A stretch of DNA of 11,643 nucleotides from Sphingomonas sp. GTDB lineage: Bacteria; Pseudomonadota; Alphaproteobacteria; Sphingomonadales; Sphingomonadaceae. Below are positions 1-6,181 of this stretch, piece by piece. The notes under the pieces were generated by a model. That model did not search any database. It was not told the DNA's origin and saw only the letters and a list, made by a program, of their open reading frames with translations. The stretch covers positions 1-11,643 of the forward strand of contig JAJNQF010000309.1 of assembly GCA_021154945.1 (NCBI GenBank), given 5' to 3'. A program made the position numbers and the translations under genes. Position 1 is the first letter of the stretch. Each line of letters opens with the position of its first letter.

Positions 1-425
1 CCGCCCGCATCGAGGCTCATGCCGAGGATCGTGTCGCCCGGCTTGACCAGCGCGAGCATCACCGCGCCGTTCGCCTGCGCGCCAGAATGCGGCTGCACGT
101 TGACGAACCCGCAGCCGAAGATCTGCTTGGCGCGCTCGATCGCGAGGGTCTCGACCACGTCCGACGGCGCGCAGCCCTGGTAATAGCGCTTGCCCGGATA
201 GCCCTCGGCGTACTTGTTCGTGAACACCGAGCCCTGCGCCTCGAGCACCGCCTTCGAGACGATGTTCTCGCTCGCGATCAGCTCGATCTGCGTCTGCTCG
301 CGTTCGAGTTCGGCCTCGACCCCGGCGAACACGGCAGCGTCCGCATCGGCGAGCGTGCGTGTGAAGAAGCCGTCCGGCTGGACGTCGTGGAGTTCGCGCT
401 GGAGGGTTTCGGGCTGGGTGCTCAT
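1..425 (-). CDS. glyA: Serine hydroxymethyltransferase, N-terminal part (truncated by window edge)
   Basis: This is the first 141 codons of a PLP-dependent cytosolic enzyme that interconverts serine and glycine and charges tetrahydrofolate with a one-carbon unit. The translation from the ATG at 425 contains family blocks I recognise: IELIASEN, TNKYAEGYPGKRYYQG and NVQPHSGAQAN (the region that contacts PLP phosphate and folate), then ILGMSLDAGG at the edge. The active-site lysine lies beyond the window. The start is fixed by an ATGA overlap with the rpiB stop, implying translational coupling. The N-terminus is about 16 residues longer than I recall for E. coli GlyA, which is common in alphaproteobacteria. 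The rpiB-glyA order is also familiar from that class. Identity is near certain; only the C-terminal two thirds are unseen. Confidence 0.97.
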   Translation of the reverse strand, partial: MSTQPETLQRELHDVQPDGFFTRTLADADAAVFAGVEAELEREQTQIELIASENIVSKAVLEAQGSVFTNKYAEGYPGKRYYQGCAPSDVVETLAIERAKQIFGCGFVNVQPHSGAQANGAVMLALVKPGDTILGMSLDAG

Positions 426-856
426 GCGGGGACCTTTAGCTTGTCGACACGGAGTTGATGACGGCCGCCAGCGAAATCGGCGGTGAGGAACGCTTCGACG
501 CACGCCTTGGCCATTTCCTCGCCGATCAGGCGCGCGCCCATCGCGATGGCGTTGGCGTCGTTGTGCACGCGGGCGAGGCTCGCCGACAGCGGTTCGGAGA
601 CGAGCGCACAGCGGCAGGCGGGATTGCGATTGGCGGCGATCGAGATGCCGATCCCGGAGCCGCACAGCGCGATGCCGCGTTCCGCGCTGCCATCGGCGAT
701 CGCCGACGCGAGCTTGTAACCATAATCGGGATAGTCGACGCTGGCGGTACCCTCGGGACCGAGATCGAGCACGTCATGCCCCGCCTCGCGCAGCCAGGCG
801 GCAAGTACCGCCTTCAACGAAACGGCGGCGTGATCGGACGCGATGGCGATGCGCAC
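422..856 (-). CDS. rpiB: Ribose 5-phosphate isomerase B (RpiB/LacAB family)
   Basis: A 144-aa protein that should interconvert ribose 5-phosphate and ribulose 5-phosphate in the cytosolic pentose phosphate pathway. Family marks: the IAIASDHAA start with D8 and H9, the CGSGIGISIAANR phosphate/anion loop with catalytic-type C65, and RVHNDANAIAMGAR with H98, N99 and D100. I chose the GTG at 856-854 because family members begin at this point (usually MRIAIASDH), giving the usual length of 140-150 aa, and an AGGA lies about 9 nt upstream. An in-frame upstream start at 925 would add 23 residues unlike the family. The stop overlaps the glyA start by 4 nt (ATGA), so the two are probably one operon transcribed leftwards from the 857-1071 spacer. 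RpiB-like proteins can act on other sugar phosphates such as allose 6-phosphate; the context here favours the general role. Confidence 0.94.
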   Translation of the reverse strand: MRIAIASDHAAVSLKAVLAAWLREAGHDVLDLGPEGTASVDYPDYGYKLASAIADGSAERGIALCGSGIGISIAANRNPACRCALVSEPLSASLARVHNDANAIAMGARLIGEEMAKACVEAFLTADFAGGRHQLRVDKLKVPA

Positions 857-941
857 CTGGCGTGTTCCTGTGACGGGAGATCGGGTGCCCAGCCCCATAC
901 CGGCGTGAGCCAGGATTTGCCACACCTGTTCGCAGCGGCTT

Positions 942-1023
942 CGTCATCCTGACGAATGTCAGGACGCAGAGTAACATAGCGCATCACCCGTGGCTCTGGG
1001 TCCTGACTTTCGTCAGGATGACG
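942..1023. repeat. Imperfect inverted repeat, 30-bp arms, intergenic
   Basis: The arms at 942-971 and 994-1023 match in inverted orientation at 28 of 30 positions around a 22-nt spacer. Each arm is itself a small hairpin: TCCTGAC and GTCAGGA around a 4-nt loop (947-964 and 1001-1018). This nested symmetry is typical of dispersed intergenic palindromes (REP/BIME-like). The element sits between the divergent rpiB and lipoprotein genes. Read through, it encodes a HPDESQDPE-like string that I recall as a frequent spurious translation in alphaproteobacterial genomes, which fits a multicopy repeat. There is no U-rich tract, so it is not a standard terminator. Confidence 0.8.
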
Positions 1024-1029
1024 CGCTAA

Positions 1030-1056
1030 GGTCGGCATCCACGCTGAACGCCGACC
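1030..1056. promoter_or_regulatory. 7-bp inverted repeat just upstream of the lipoprotein ribosome binding site
   Basis: GGTCGGC at 1030-1036 and GCCGACC at 1050-1056 form a perfect 7-bp inverted repeat with a 13-nt spacer. It ends 3 nt before the AAGGAGA ribosome binding site at 1060-1066. It could be a DNA-binding site or a leader hairpin affecting translation of the operon's first gene. Only the symmetry and position are seen; function is inference, and chance symmetry is possible in GC-rich DNA. Confidence 0.3.
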
Positions 1057-1071
1057 GTGAAGGAGACGTCC

Positions 1072-1494
1072 ATGAAAGCCCTCACCCTGCTCGCAACCGT
1101 AGCGCTCGCCGCCTGCTCGGGCCCCGCCCCCGACACCAGCAGCGACGGCAACATGACGTCGGCAGGGTCGGTCGAGCGAAACGCCACCGTGTCCGCACCG
1201 GCACCGCGCGACTATGCCGGCCGATGGGTCGGCGTGGAGGGCATGGTCCTCGATATCGCCCATGCCGGCGCACCCGGTCACTACGACCTCACGATGCAAT
1301 GGGACCTCGACCACAAGGGCACATTCGACGGCACCGCGAACGGCAGAACCATCACGTTCATCCGCAACGACATTCCCGAAACCCTGCGCCCAACCGACGG
1401 CGATGCGACCGGGCTGAAATATCTGTCGGGCAAAACCGACTGCCTCACCGTAAAGCCCGGCGAAGGCTATTGCCGCGACGGACTTAGCCGCTAG
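1072..1494 (+). CDS. Small predicted lipoprotein, function unknown
   Basis: A 140-aa predicted envelope lipoprotein. The N-terminus MKALTLLATVALAAC has a short lysine-containing n-region, a hydrophobic core and a lipobox (LAAC) with the acylated cysteine at residue 15, followed by a Ser/Pro/Asp-rich linker. The remainder (about residues 45-140) starts DYAGRWVGVEGMVLDI and ends near DCLTVKPGEGYCRD, with two cysteines that might pair; it reads as a small beta-rich domain, with no family I can name. The ATG at 1072 is chosen because AAGGAGA lies 5 nt before it; an in-frame GTG at 1057 would place that ribosome site inside the gene. The sigma factor gene begins 10 nt after the stop, so the lipoprotein is probably first in that operon. 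It could sense or buffer an envelope signal for the anti-sigma factor, but that is inference from position only. Confidence 0.82.
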   Translation: MKALTLLATVALAACSGPAPDTSSDGNMTSAGSVERNATVSAPAPRDYAGRWVGVEGMVLDIAHAGAPGHYDLTMQWDLDHKGTFDGTANGRTITFIRNDIPETLRPTDGDATGLKYLSGKTDCLTVKPGEGYCRDGLSR

Positions 1495-1504
1495 GTTCGC
1501 TGTC

Positions 1505-2074
1505 GTGACCCGAGCCTATCCAGACGCAGACGCCGCCCGCGCGCATCTCTCCGAGGTGCTGCTGCGTACCGGTCAGGAAGATCGCGATGCGTTTCGCGAA
1601 CTCTATACGCTGACCAGCGCGAAGCTTTTCGGCATCACCCACCGTATCTGCGGCAACGCCCAAGCCGCGGAGGATGTGCTGCACGAGGTCTATCTCACGA
1701 TCTGGAAACGCGCCGGTGCCTGGGAACCCGGCCGCGCGAGCCCGATAACCTGGTTGGCGACGATCGCGCGCAATCGCGCCATCGACTGGCAGCGCGCGCA
1801 GGGCGTCCGGCGTACCAGTCCGCTCGACGACGCACCCGACATTGCCGATCCCGGCGAGGGTGCCGAAGCGACGTTGCTCGCCAGCGAATCGTCGCGCGAA
1901 CTGATCGAGTGCCTCGACGGTCTCGAACCGCAGCAGCGCGACGCGATCCGCACCGCGTTCTTCGACGGGATCACCTATGCCGAACTCGCGATCAAGCGCG
2001 CCGTGCCGCTGGGTACGATGAAGAGCTGGGTACGCCGCGGCCTCGCTCGCCTGAAGGATTGTCTCGATGGCTGA
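1505..2074 (+). CDS. ECF-type sigma-70 family RNA polymerase sigma factor
   Basis: A 189-aa alternative sigma factor that should direct RNA polymerase to a specific promoter set. Region 2 spans about residues 28-98, including the acidic AAEDVLHEVYLTIWKRA core-binding block and ITWLATIARNRAIDWQR for -10 recognition. A variable linker (about 100-130) follows, then region 4 (about 136-187) with LEPQQRDAIRTAFFDGITYAELA and the helix-turn-helix segment VPLGTMKSWVRRGLARLK. Length is normal for an ECF factor. The GTG at 1505 is the only reasonable start near the preceding gene; its ribosome site is weak, suggesting coupling to the lipoprotein upstream. The next gene, an RskA-like anti-sigma factor, overlaps it by 8 nt, the standard arrangement for SigK/RskA-type pairs. 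Such operons are often autoregulated. The regulon and signal cannot be read from this window. Confidence 0.93.
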   Translation: MTRAYPDADAARAHLSEVLLRTGQEDRDAFRELYTLTSAKLFGITHRICGNAQAAEDVLHEVYLTIWKRAGAWEPGRASPITWLATIARNRAIDWQRAQGVRRTSPLDDAPDIADPGEGAEATLLASESSRELIECLDGLEPQQRDAIRTAFFDGITYAELAIKRAVPLGTMKSWVRRGLARLKDCLDG

Positions 2075-2819
2075 TCCGACCATCGATACTGGCGTGCCCC
2101 AAGATGTGGCGGCCGCCGAACTCGCGCTCGGGCTGCTCGAAGGCGAGGAGCGGAGCGTGGCTCTGCGTCGCGTGCTGGCCGAGCCCGGTTTCGCCGCGCA
2201 GGTCGAATGGTGGCGATCGCGGCTGGCCGTGTTGTTCGACCTGTGGCCCGAACGCGCCGCGCCGTCCAACGTCGCCGCGCGAATCGAAGCCAGCCTCGAC
2301 GGCGTGGCGACCCGCACGACGGCGATCGGTACGGCGACGATCGGCACGACGGGGCCTGCCAAGGTCAGCCGCTTCCCGTGGCCGGCGCTTGCCGCCTTCA
2401 CCAGCGCTATCGCAGCGTGCCTACTCCTGTTCGTCATGCTCCGCCCCGAGCCGACCGTACCGGTGTCGCAACCGACCCCGGTTCCCCGGCCGACCAGCGT
2501 GCTCGTCGCGATGCTCGGCGATGCGAAGTCGCCGATCGCCGCGGTCTATGATCCCGCCAACGGCGCGCTTCGGGTCGCGGCAGGCCCTGACGTTCCGCAC
2601 GCGCACGTCGCGGAGCTTTGGGTGATCGGCGGCGACGGCGTACCGCATTCGCTCGGCCTGCTCTCCGCCCAGCCGACCTCGCTCGCGCCGAAGGGCGTCG
2701 ACCGCGGTCGCATCGCCCCGGGCGCCACGCTTGCTATCTCGGTCGAACCCCGTGGCGGTTCGCCGACGGGCCTGCCGACCGGACCGGTCGTCGCCACCGG
2801 TGTCGTCGCGCGCGTCTGA
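2067..2819 (+). CDS. RskA-like membrane-bound anti-sigma factor
   Basis: A 250-aa inner-membrane protein expected to sequester the sigma factor encoded just upstream. Order: a cytoplasmic N-terminal anti-sigma region (about 1-75) with the VAAAELALGLLEGEER helix typical of RskA-type proteins and no HxxxCxxC zinc motif; a Thr/Ala-rich linker; one transmembrane helix at about 105-125; a Pro-rich stretch (127-142); then the extracytoplasmic anti-sigma-K domain (about 145-248) with AELWVIGGDGVPHSLGLL and LAISVEPRGGSPTG, both characteristic. The ATG at 2067 lies inside the sigma gene (8-nt overlap), and the stop overlaps the next gene's ATG by one base. RskA proteins are known to be released by regulated proteolysis in some bacteria; whether that occurs here is unknown. 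The identity as RskA family is secure, the partner assignment is inferred from overlap. Confidence 0.92.
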   Translation: MADPTIDTGVPQDVAAAELALGLLEGEERSVALRRVLAEPGFAAQVEWWRSRLAVLFDLWPERAAPSNVAARIEASLDGVATRTTAIGTATIGTTGPAKVSRFPWPALAAFTSAIAACLLLFVMLRPEPTVPVSQPTPVPRPTSVLVAMLGDAKSPIAAVYDPANGALRVAAGPDVPHAHVAELWVIGGDGVPHSLGLLSAQPTSLAPKGVDRGRIAPGATLAISVEPRGGSPTGLPTGPVVATGVVARV

Positions 2820-3295
2820 TGACCGCGCGACCGCCGTATCGTGAGCCCGCGACCGGCAGCATCCCGCCGATCGCGCGCCTGCTGGGGCTGAGCGGCCTTC
2901 TCCCGCAGCTGGCTGCAGTCGCGCTGTTGCTGAGCGGCGATCCGCAAAGCCGCTACTCCGCGCTGGCGATCGCCTACGCCTATGCCGCGATCATCCTGAG
3001 CTTCCTCGGCGGCCTGTGGTGGGGCCTTGCCGCGCGCACCGACTCACCGCCCCGCTGGCTCTGGTTCGCCAGCGTCACCCCCTCCCTGATCGCGCTGGCG
3101 ACCGCCTGGCCTTGGATGGTCGGCCTGCGCTGGCCTGGCCCTTCGCTGGTCGTGCTCGGTATCAGCCTGGTCGGTGCATTGCTTGTCGACCGCGCACTGG
3201 TCCGCGCCGGCATTGCCCCACCCGGCTGGATGGCGCTGCGCATACCCCTGTCGCTCGGCCTCGGCGTCCTGACGATGCTGGCCGCCGCGCTTTAA
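2819..3295 (+). CDS. DUF3429 family integral membrane protein
   Basis: A 158-aa protein with four to five hydrophobic segments at about residues 22-40, 47-69, 80-100, 106-124 and 138-157, so an inner-membrane protein. The block AYAYAAIILSFLGGLWWGLA (residues 52-71) is the signature I associate with DUF3429, a family of unknown function common in proteobacteria. The ATG at 2819 shares its A with the preceding TGA stop, and an upstream extension in this frame (from 2618) would lie inside the anti-sigma gene and translates to Arg-rich shadow sequence, so it is rejected. Overlap with the sigma/anti-sigma pair suggests the same transcript. No catalytic motif is visible. It may be a passenger or a product of the sigma regulon. 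Confidence 0.87.
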   Translation: MTARPPYREPATGSIPPIARLLGLSGLLPQLAAVALLLSGDPQSRYSALAIAYAYAAIILSFLGGLWWGLAARTDSPPRWLWFASVTPSLIALATAWPWMVGLRWPGPSLVVLGISLVGALLVDRALVRAGIAPPGWMALRIPLSLGLGVLTMLAAAL

Positions 3296-3343
3296 TCCCG
3301 CTCGCGAGTCGTATGGACACCTGGTTCGTGGTACGAATCGGGC

Positions 3344-3919
3344 ATGATGACATCTGCCGTGAGTCCCCGCACCGACCGGCAGGCGAAGGCGCGTTTCACG
3401 ATCGCCGAGTTTGTCCGCATGGCCGAGTTTGTCCGCATGGGTGAGTCCGGCGCGTTCGACGACATCAGGATCGAGTTGGTCGATGGGGAACTCGAACGGA
3501 TGGACCTACCTTTGGCAAGCCATGCCGCGCGCCAAGCTAAGATCGGCATCCGCCTTTCGGGTCTGCTTCCGGAAGCGCGGATCATGGGTGGGGTCGCCGT
3601 CGATCTCGGCAACGATACCGTACTCGGCTGCGACGTGGCCGTGTTGCGTGAACCGGTCGAAGGTAACCGCCTACCGGTCGCCGCCGACTTCCTGCTCGTC
3701 ATCGAAGTCGCGGAAACCTCGGTCGCACGCGATACCACGATGAAGCGCTTCGCCTATGGGCGCGGCGGGATCCCACATTACTGGGTCGTCGACGGCGCCC
3801 GGTCTGTCGTCCACATCTATGCCAGCCCCGTCGAGGGCGATTACACACGGTTCCACTCGGTAGGGTTCGGCGAACCTGTCGCCGTTCCTGATACAGACGG
3901 CACCATTACCATCGACTAA
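3344..3919 (+). CDS. Uma2 family (DUF820) nuclease-like protein
   Basis: A 191-aa protein of the Uma2/DUF820 group, a PD-(D/E)xK-like fold often annotated as a putative restriction endonuclease; biological roles are largely untested. Seen: FTIAEFVRM near the N-terminus, IELVDGELERM (acidic residue E44), CDVAVL with D97 (PDVAV in most members as I recall), LLVIEVAETS with E121, then TTMKRFAYGRGGIPHYWVVD with K134 and the GxPxYWxVD signature. The presumed acidic/lysine active-site set is intact, so it does not look dead. Residues 21-32 are an exact repeat, AEFVRMAEFVRM, from an 18-bp duplication; family members I recall have one copy. ATGs at 3344 and 3347 are possible starts with no strong ribosome site. 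It stands alone, 48 nt after the DUF3429 gene and convergent with hemA, with no methylase or toxin-like partner. Confidence 0.86.
   Translation: MMTSAVSPRTDRQAKARFTIAEFVRMAEFVRMGESGAFDDIRIELVDGELERMDLPLASHAARQAKIGIRLSGLLPEARIMGGVAVDLGNDTVLGCDVAVLREPVEGNRLPVAADFLLVIEVAETSVARDTTMKRFAYGRGGIPHYWVVDGARSVVHIYASPVEGDYTRFHSVGFGEPVAVPDTDGTITID
3404..3439 (+). repeat. Exact 18-bp tandem duplication inside the Uma2 gene
   Basis: GCCGAGTTTGTCCGCATG at 3404-3421 is repeated without change at 3422-3439. It is in frame and adds six residues (AEFVRM) to the N-terminal helix. Complete identity, including third positions, suggests a recent slippage or unequal-exchange event. A unit of this length could also contract. 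Confidence 0.93.
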
Positions 3920-3937
3920 AAGCCCGCCAGCGCAGGC
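3917..3937 (-). terminator. Possible Rho-independent terminator for hemA
   Basis: On the minus strand, reading 3937 to 3917, GCCTGC-GCTG-GCGGGC folds into a 6-bp GC-rich stem (one G-U pair) with a 4-nt loop, followed by TTTTA. It lies 11 nt past the hemA stop. The U run overlaps the Uma2 stop codon on the other strand. The stem is short and the U run is only four bases, so termination may be partial. Confidence 0.45.
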
Positions 3938-3947
3938 AAGTTCGGCC

Positions 3948-5222
3948 TCAGGCAGCCTTGCGAAGGTCCAACCGGCTCCAAATCTCCACCAGTGCATCGG
4001 TCAGTTCGCGCATCATCGCCTCGGTATGCGCAGGGCCAGGCGTGAACCGCAGGCGCTCGGTGCCGCGCGGCACGGTCGGGTAGTTGATCGGTTGCACGTA
4101 CACGCCGTATTCGGCGAGCAGCACGTCGCTGATCTTCTTCGCCTTGACCGGATCGCCGACCATCAGCGGCACGATATGCGTATCGCCGATCATCACCGGC
4201 AGCCCGGCGTCCTTCAGCATCGCCTTGAGCATCGCCGCCGACGCCTGCTGCCCCTCACGCTCGACGCTCGAGCTTTTCAGATGCCGCACACTCGCGAGAA
4301 CGCCCGCGACCAGCACCGGCGACAGCGAGGTCGTGAAGATGAACCCCGGCGCGTACGACCGGATCACATCGACGATCGTCCGATCGGCAGCGATATAGCC
4401 CCCCATCACGCCGAACGCCTTGCCGAGCGTCCCCTCGAGGATCGTGATCCGGTGCGCGACCTCGTCCCGCTCCGAAATGCCGCCGCCCCGCGCGCCGTAC
4501 ATCCCGACCGCATGGACTTCGTCGCAATAGGTCAGCGCGTTATACCGGTCGGCGAGGTCGCACACTGCGGAGATCGGCGCGATGTCGCCTTCCATCGAAT
4601 AGACGCTCTCGAACGCGATCAACTTCGGCACGGCAGGATCTTCTGCGGCCAGCAGCTCTTCGAGATGCGCGAGGTCGTTGTGGCGGAATACCCGCTTCTC
4701 GCAGCCCGAATTGCGGATCCCCGCGATCATCGACGCGTGGTTCAACTCGTCGGAAAAGATGATGCAGCCCGGCAGCACCTTGGCCAAGGTCGCCAGCGTA
4801 GCCTCGTTCGAGACATACCCGCTGGTGAACAGCAGCGCCGCTTCCTTGCCGTGAAGGTCGGCGAGCTCGCCCTCCAGGTCGACATGGTAATGCGTGTTGC
4901 CACCGATGTTGCGCGTGCCGCCGGAGCCTGCGCCAACGTCGTGCAACGCCTCTTCCATCGCCGCGATCACCTTCGGGTGCTGGCCCATCGCAAGGTAATC
5001 GTTCGAGCACCAGACGGTGATCGGCTTGGGCCCGTTATGCCCGGCGAAACAGCGCGCGTTGGGAAACGCACCCTTGTTGCGCAAGATGTCGATGAACACG
5101 CGGTAGCGCCCCTCGGCATGCAACCGGTCGATCGCCTGCGTGAACACGCGCGAATAATCGACTCGCGGACCACTAATGCCGTCCGTTGCCGTTTTGCCGT
5201 CGATAATCATGGCCTTGGGCAC
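3948..5222 (-). CDS. hemA: 5-aminolevulinate synthase
   Basis: A 424-aa PLP enzyme that condenses glycine with succinyl-CoA to 5-aminolevulinate, the first committed step of haem synthesis by the Shemin (C4) route used in alphaproteobacteria. Seen: RYRVFIDILRNKGAFPNA, VWCSNDYLAMGQHP, GGTRNIGGNTHYHVDLE, the PLP-ring aspartate D234 in TYCDEVHAVGMYG, the Schiff-base lysine K268 in GTLGKAFGVMGGY, and TERLRFTPGPAHT near the C-terminus. The start is uncertain: the usual family start (MDYxxIF) aligns with VDYSRVF at residue 21, but that valine is GTC and cannot initiate. The candidates are the GTG at 5222 (GTGAGG a few nt upstream) and an ATG at 5210. A small upstream ORF ends at the GTG. Other alpha-oxoamine synthases such as KBL or BioF are less likely given the ALAS-specific motifs and length. 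Confidence 0.96.
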   Translation of the reverse strand: MPKAMIIDGKTATDGISGPRVDYSRVFTQAIDRLHAEGRYRVFIDILRNKGAFPNARCFAGHNGPKPITVWCSNDYLAMGQHPKVIAAMEEALHDVGAGSGGTRNIGGNTHYHVDLEGELADLHGKEAALLFTSGYVSNEATLATLAKVLPGCIIFSDELNHASMIAGIRNSGCEKRVFRHNDLAHLEELLAAEDPAVPKLIAFESVYSMEGDIAPISAVCDLADRYNALTYCDEVHAVGMYGARGGGISERDEVAHRITILEGTLGKAFGVMGGYIAADRTIVDVIRSYAPGFIFTTSLSPVLVAGVLASVRHLKSSSVEREGQQASAAMLKAMLKDAGLPVMIGDTHIVPLMVGDPVKAKKISDVLLAEYGVYVQPINYPTVPRGTERLRFTPGPAHTEAMMRELTDALVEIWSRLDLRKAA

Positions 5223-5296
5223 TACGCCTCACTTTCACTCAGTTCCAGCGTAATACCGCTCTTACGGTGATCGCTTTCCTCATCCTGGGGGCACAT
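5222..5296 (-). CDS. Candidate 24-codon upstream ORF coupled to hemA
   Basis: The ATG at 5296 opens 24 codons, MCPQDEESDHRKSGITLELS followed by ESEA, ending in a TAG whose last base is the first base of the hemA GTG (UAGUG). The hemA ribosome site (GAGG) lies inside its last codons. This geometry would allow translational coupling or a leader-peptide control of hemA. Against it: no clear ribosome site for its own ATG, and third-position GC is only about 58 percent, well under the neighbouring genes. The same frame is open back to 5458, into murI, so no upstream stop defines the start. The peptide is acidic and not one I recognise. Treat it as a hypothesis. Confidence 0.28.
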   Translation of the reverse strand: MCPQDEESDHRKSGITLELSESEA

Positions 5297-5332
5297 TGCC
5301 ACGATACGCCCGCGAAGCAAGGTGCCACATTG
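5292..5332. promoter_or_regulatory. Direct CACATTG repeats in the murI-hemA spacer
   Basis: CACATTG occurs at 5292-5298 and again at 5326-5332, each preceded by a G-rich run, 34 bp apart (about three helical turns). They lie upstream of hemA, where its promoter should be. They could be operator sites for a hemA regulator. Only the repetition is seen; no protein is assigned and I could not identify a convincing -35/-10 pair between 5223 and 5346. Confidence 0.2.
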
Positions 5333-5346
5333 TCCCAGGTTAACGC

Positions 5347-6135
5347 TTAAAGCTGCTCGATCCGCGTGAATCCTCGCACCGCCAAGGCGGGTCCGAGCGC
5401 GCATTCGTCGTCGCCCAACCGAGTGAAGACGGCGATCCCCTCCGCCGCTCCCGACCATGATTCGCCCTGCATCAGGTGCACGATCCGTCGCGCGATGCCA
5501 GGACCGCCGTCGACGAACCGCACGCCGGGCGTCGCCGCGGCCAGTTCCGCTTCGACCAGCGGAAAATGCGTGCAGGCGTTGACGATCACGTCGATGCGAT
5601 CACCGCCGGCCTGCGAGAACAGCCCGTCGAGCACCGCGGCATAGCGCGCCGGTGCCACCGGTCGCCCGTGAAGCTTGGCCTCCGCCATCTCGACCAAAGC
5701 CGCCGAGCCGTAGCGCAGCACCGTGCAATCGCCCGCGAACCGCGCCGCCAGATCATCGACATATGCCTGCCGCACGGTCGCCTCGGTCCCCAGCACGCCG
5801 ATCGTCCGCGTCTTGGACAGCAGCGCGGCAGGCTTGATCGCCGGTACCGTCCCGACCACCGGCAGGTCGAGCGCCGCGCGCACCACCGGCAGCGCGATCG
5901 TCGAGGCGGTATTGCACGCGATCACGATCAACCGCGGCCGATACCGCTCCGCCAGCCGCCCGAGCAACACCGGCACCCGCGCCGCGATTTCCGCCTCGCT
6001 CTTCGTGCCGTAGGGAAAACCGGCCGAGTCGGCGGCGTAGACGAACGGCGCATCGGGCAGCGCCGCGCGCGCCGGGCCGACGATCGACAGCCCGCCGACG
6101 CCGGAATCGAAGAACAGGATGGGGCGCTGGTCCAT
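5347..6135 (-). CDS. murI: Glutamate racemase
   Basis: A 262-aa cofactor-independent racemase that makes D-glutamate for peptidoglycan in the cytosol. Seen: ILFFDSGVGGLSIVG with D10 and S11 at the substrate site, FVYAADSAGFPYGTKS, the first catalytic cysteine C74 in VIACNTAST, GTVPAIKPA, and the second catalytic cysteine C188 in VNACTHFPLVE. Both cysteines are present, so it should be active. Length matches the family (about 260-285). The ATG at 6135 places the FDSG motif at the usual distance, with AAGAG about 10 nt upstream. It lies 124 nt upstream of hemA on the same strand, so co-transcription is possible, but that spacer probably has its own hemA promoter. It is divergent from plsY across a repeat-bearing spacer. 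Confidence 0.96.
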   Translation of the reverse strand: MDQRPILFFDSGVGGLSIVGPARAALPDAPFVYAADSAGFPYGTKSEAEIAARVPVLLGRLAERYRPRLIVIACNTASTIALPVVRAALDLPVVGTVPAIKPAALLSKTRTIGVLGTEATVRQAYVDDLAARFAGDCTVLRYGSAALVEMAEAKLHGRPVAPARYAAVLDGLFSQAGGDRIDVIVNACTHFPLVEAELAAATPGVRFVDGGPGIARRIVHLMQGESWSGAAEGIAVFTRLGDDECALGPALAVRGFTRIEQL

Positions 6136-6181
6136 GTCGCGCTCTTAGGACGGATCAACGTGCGTAAACCAGAGCAACCTA

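Noticed and set aside
857..925. 23-residue N-terminal extension of RpiB
   Set aside because: The family begins at the GTG at 856 with the strand leading to the SDH motif; the extension has no family similarity and lies in spacer DNA.
942..1023. CRISPR-like or tandem array
   Set aside because: The units are inverted rather than direct, only two in number, with internal hairpins; there are no regular spacers and no cas genes.
1484..2437. 317-codon minus-strand frame over the sigma and anti-sigma genes
   Set aside because: It opposes two clearly recognised genes and has shadow-type composition.
3344..3919. Uma2 gene as part of a defence or restriction-modification island
   Set aside because: No methyltransferase, helicase or second defence gene flanks it; neighbours are a DUF3429 gene and hemA. 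It appears to be solitary.
4026..5270. 414-codon open frame antisense to hemA
   Set aside because: The same shadow effect; the translation is Arg/His/Asp-rich without domain signatures and covers the whole of a clear hemA.
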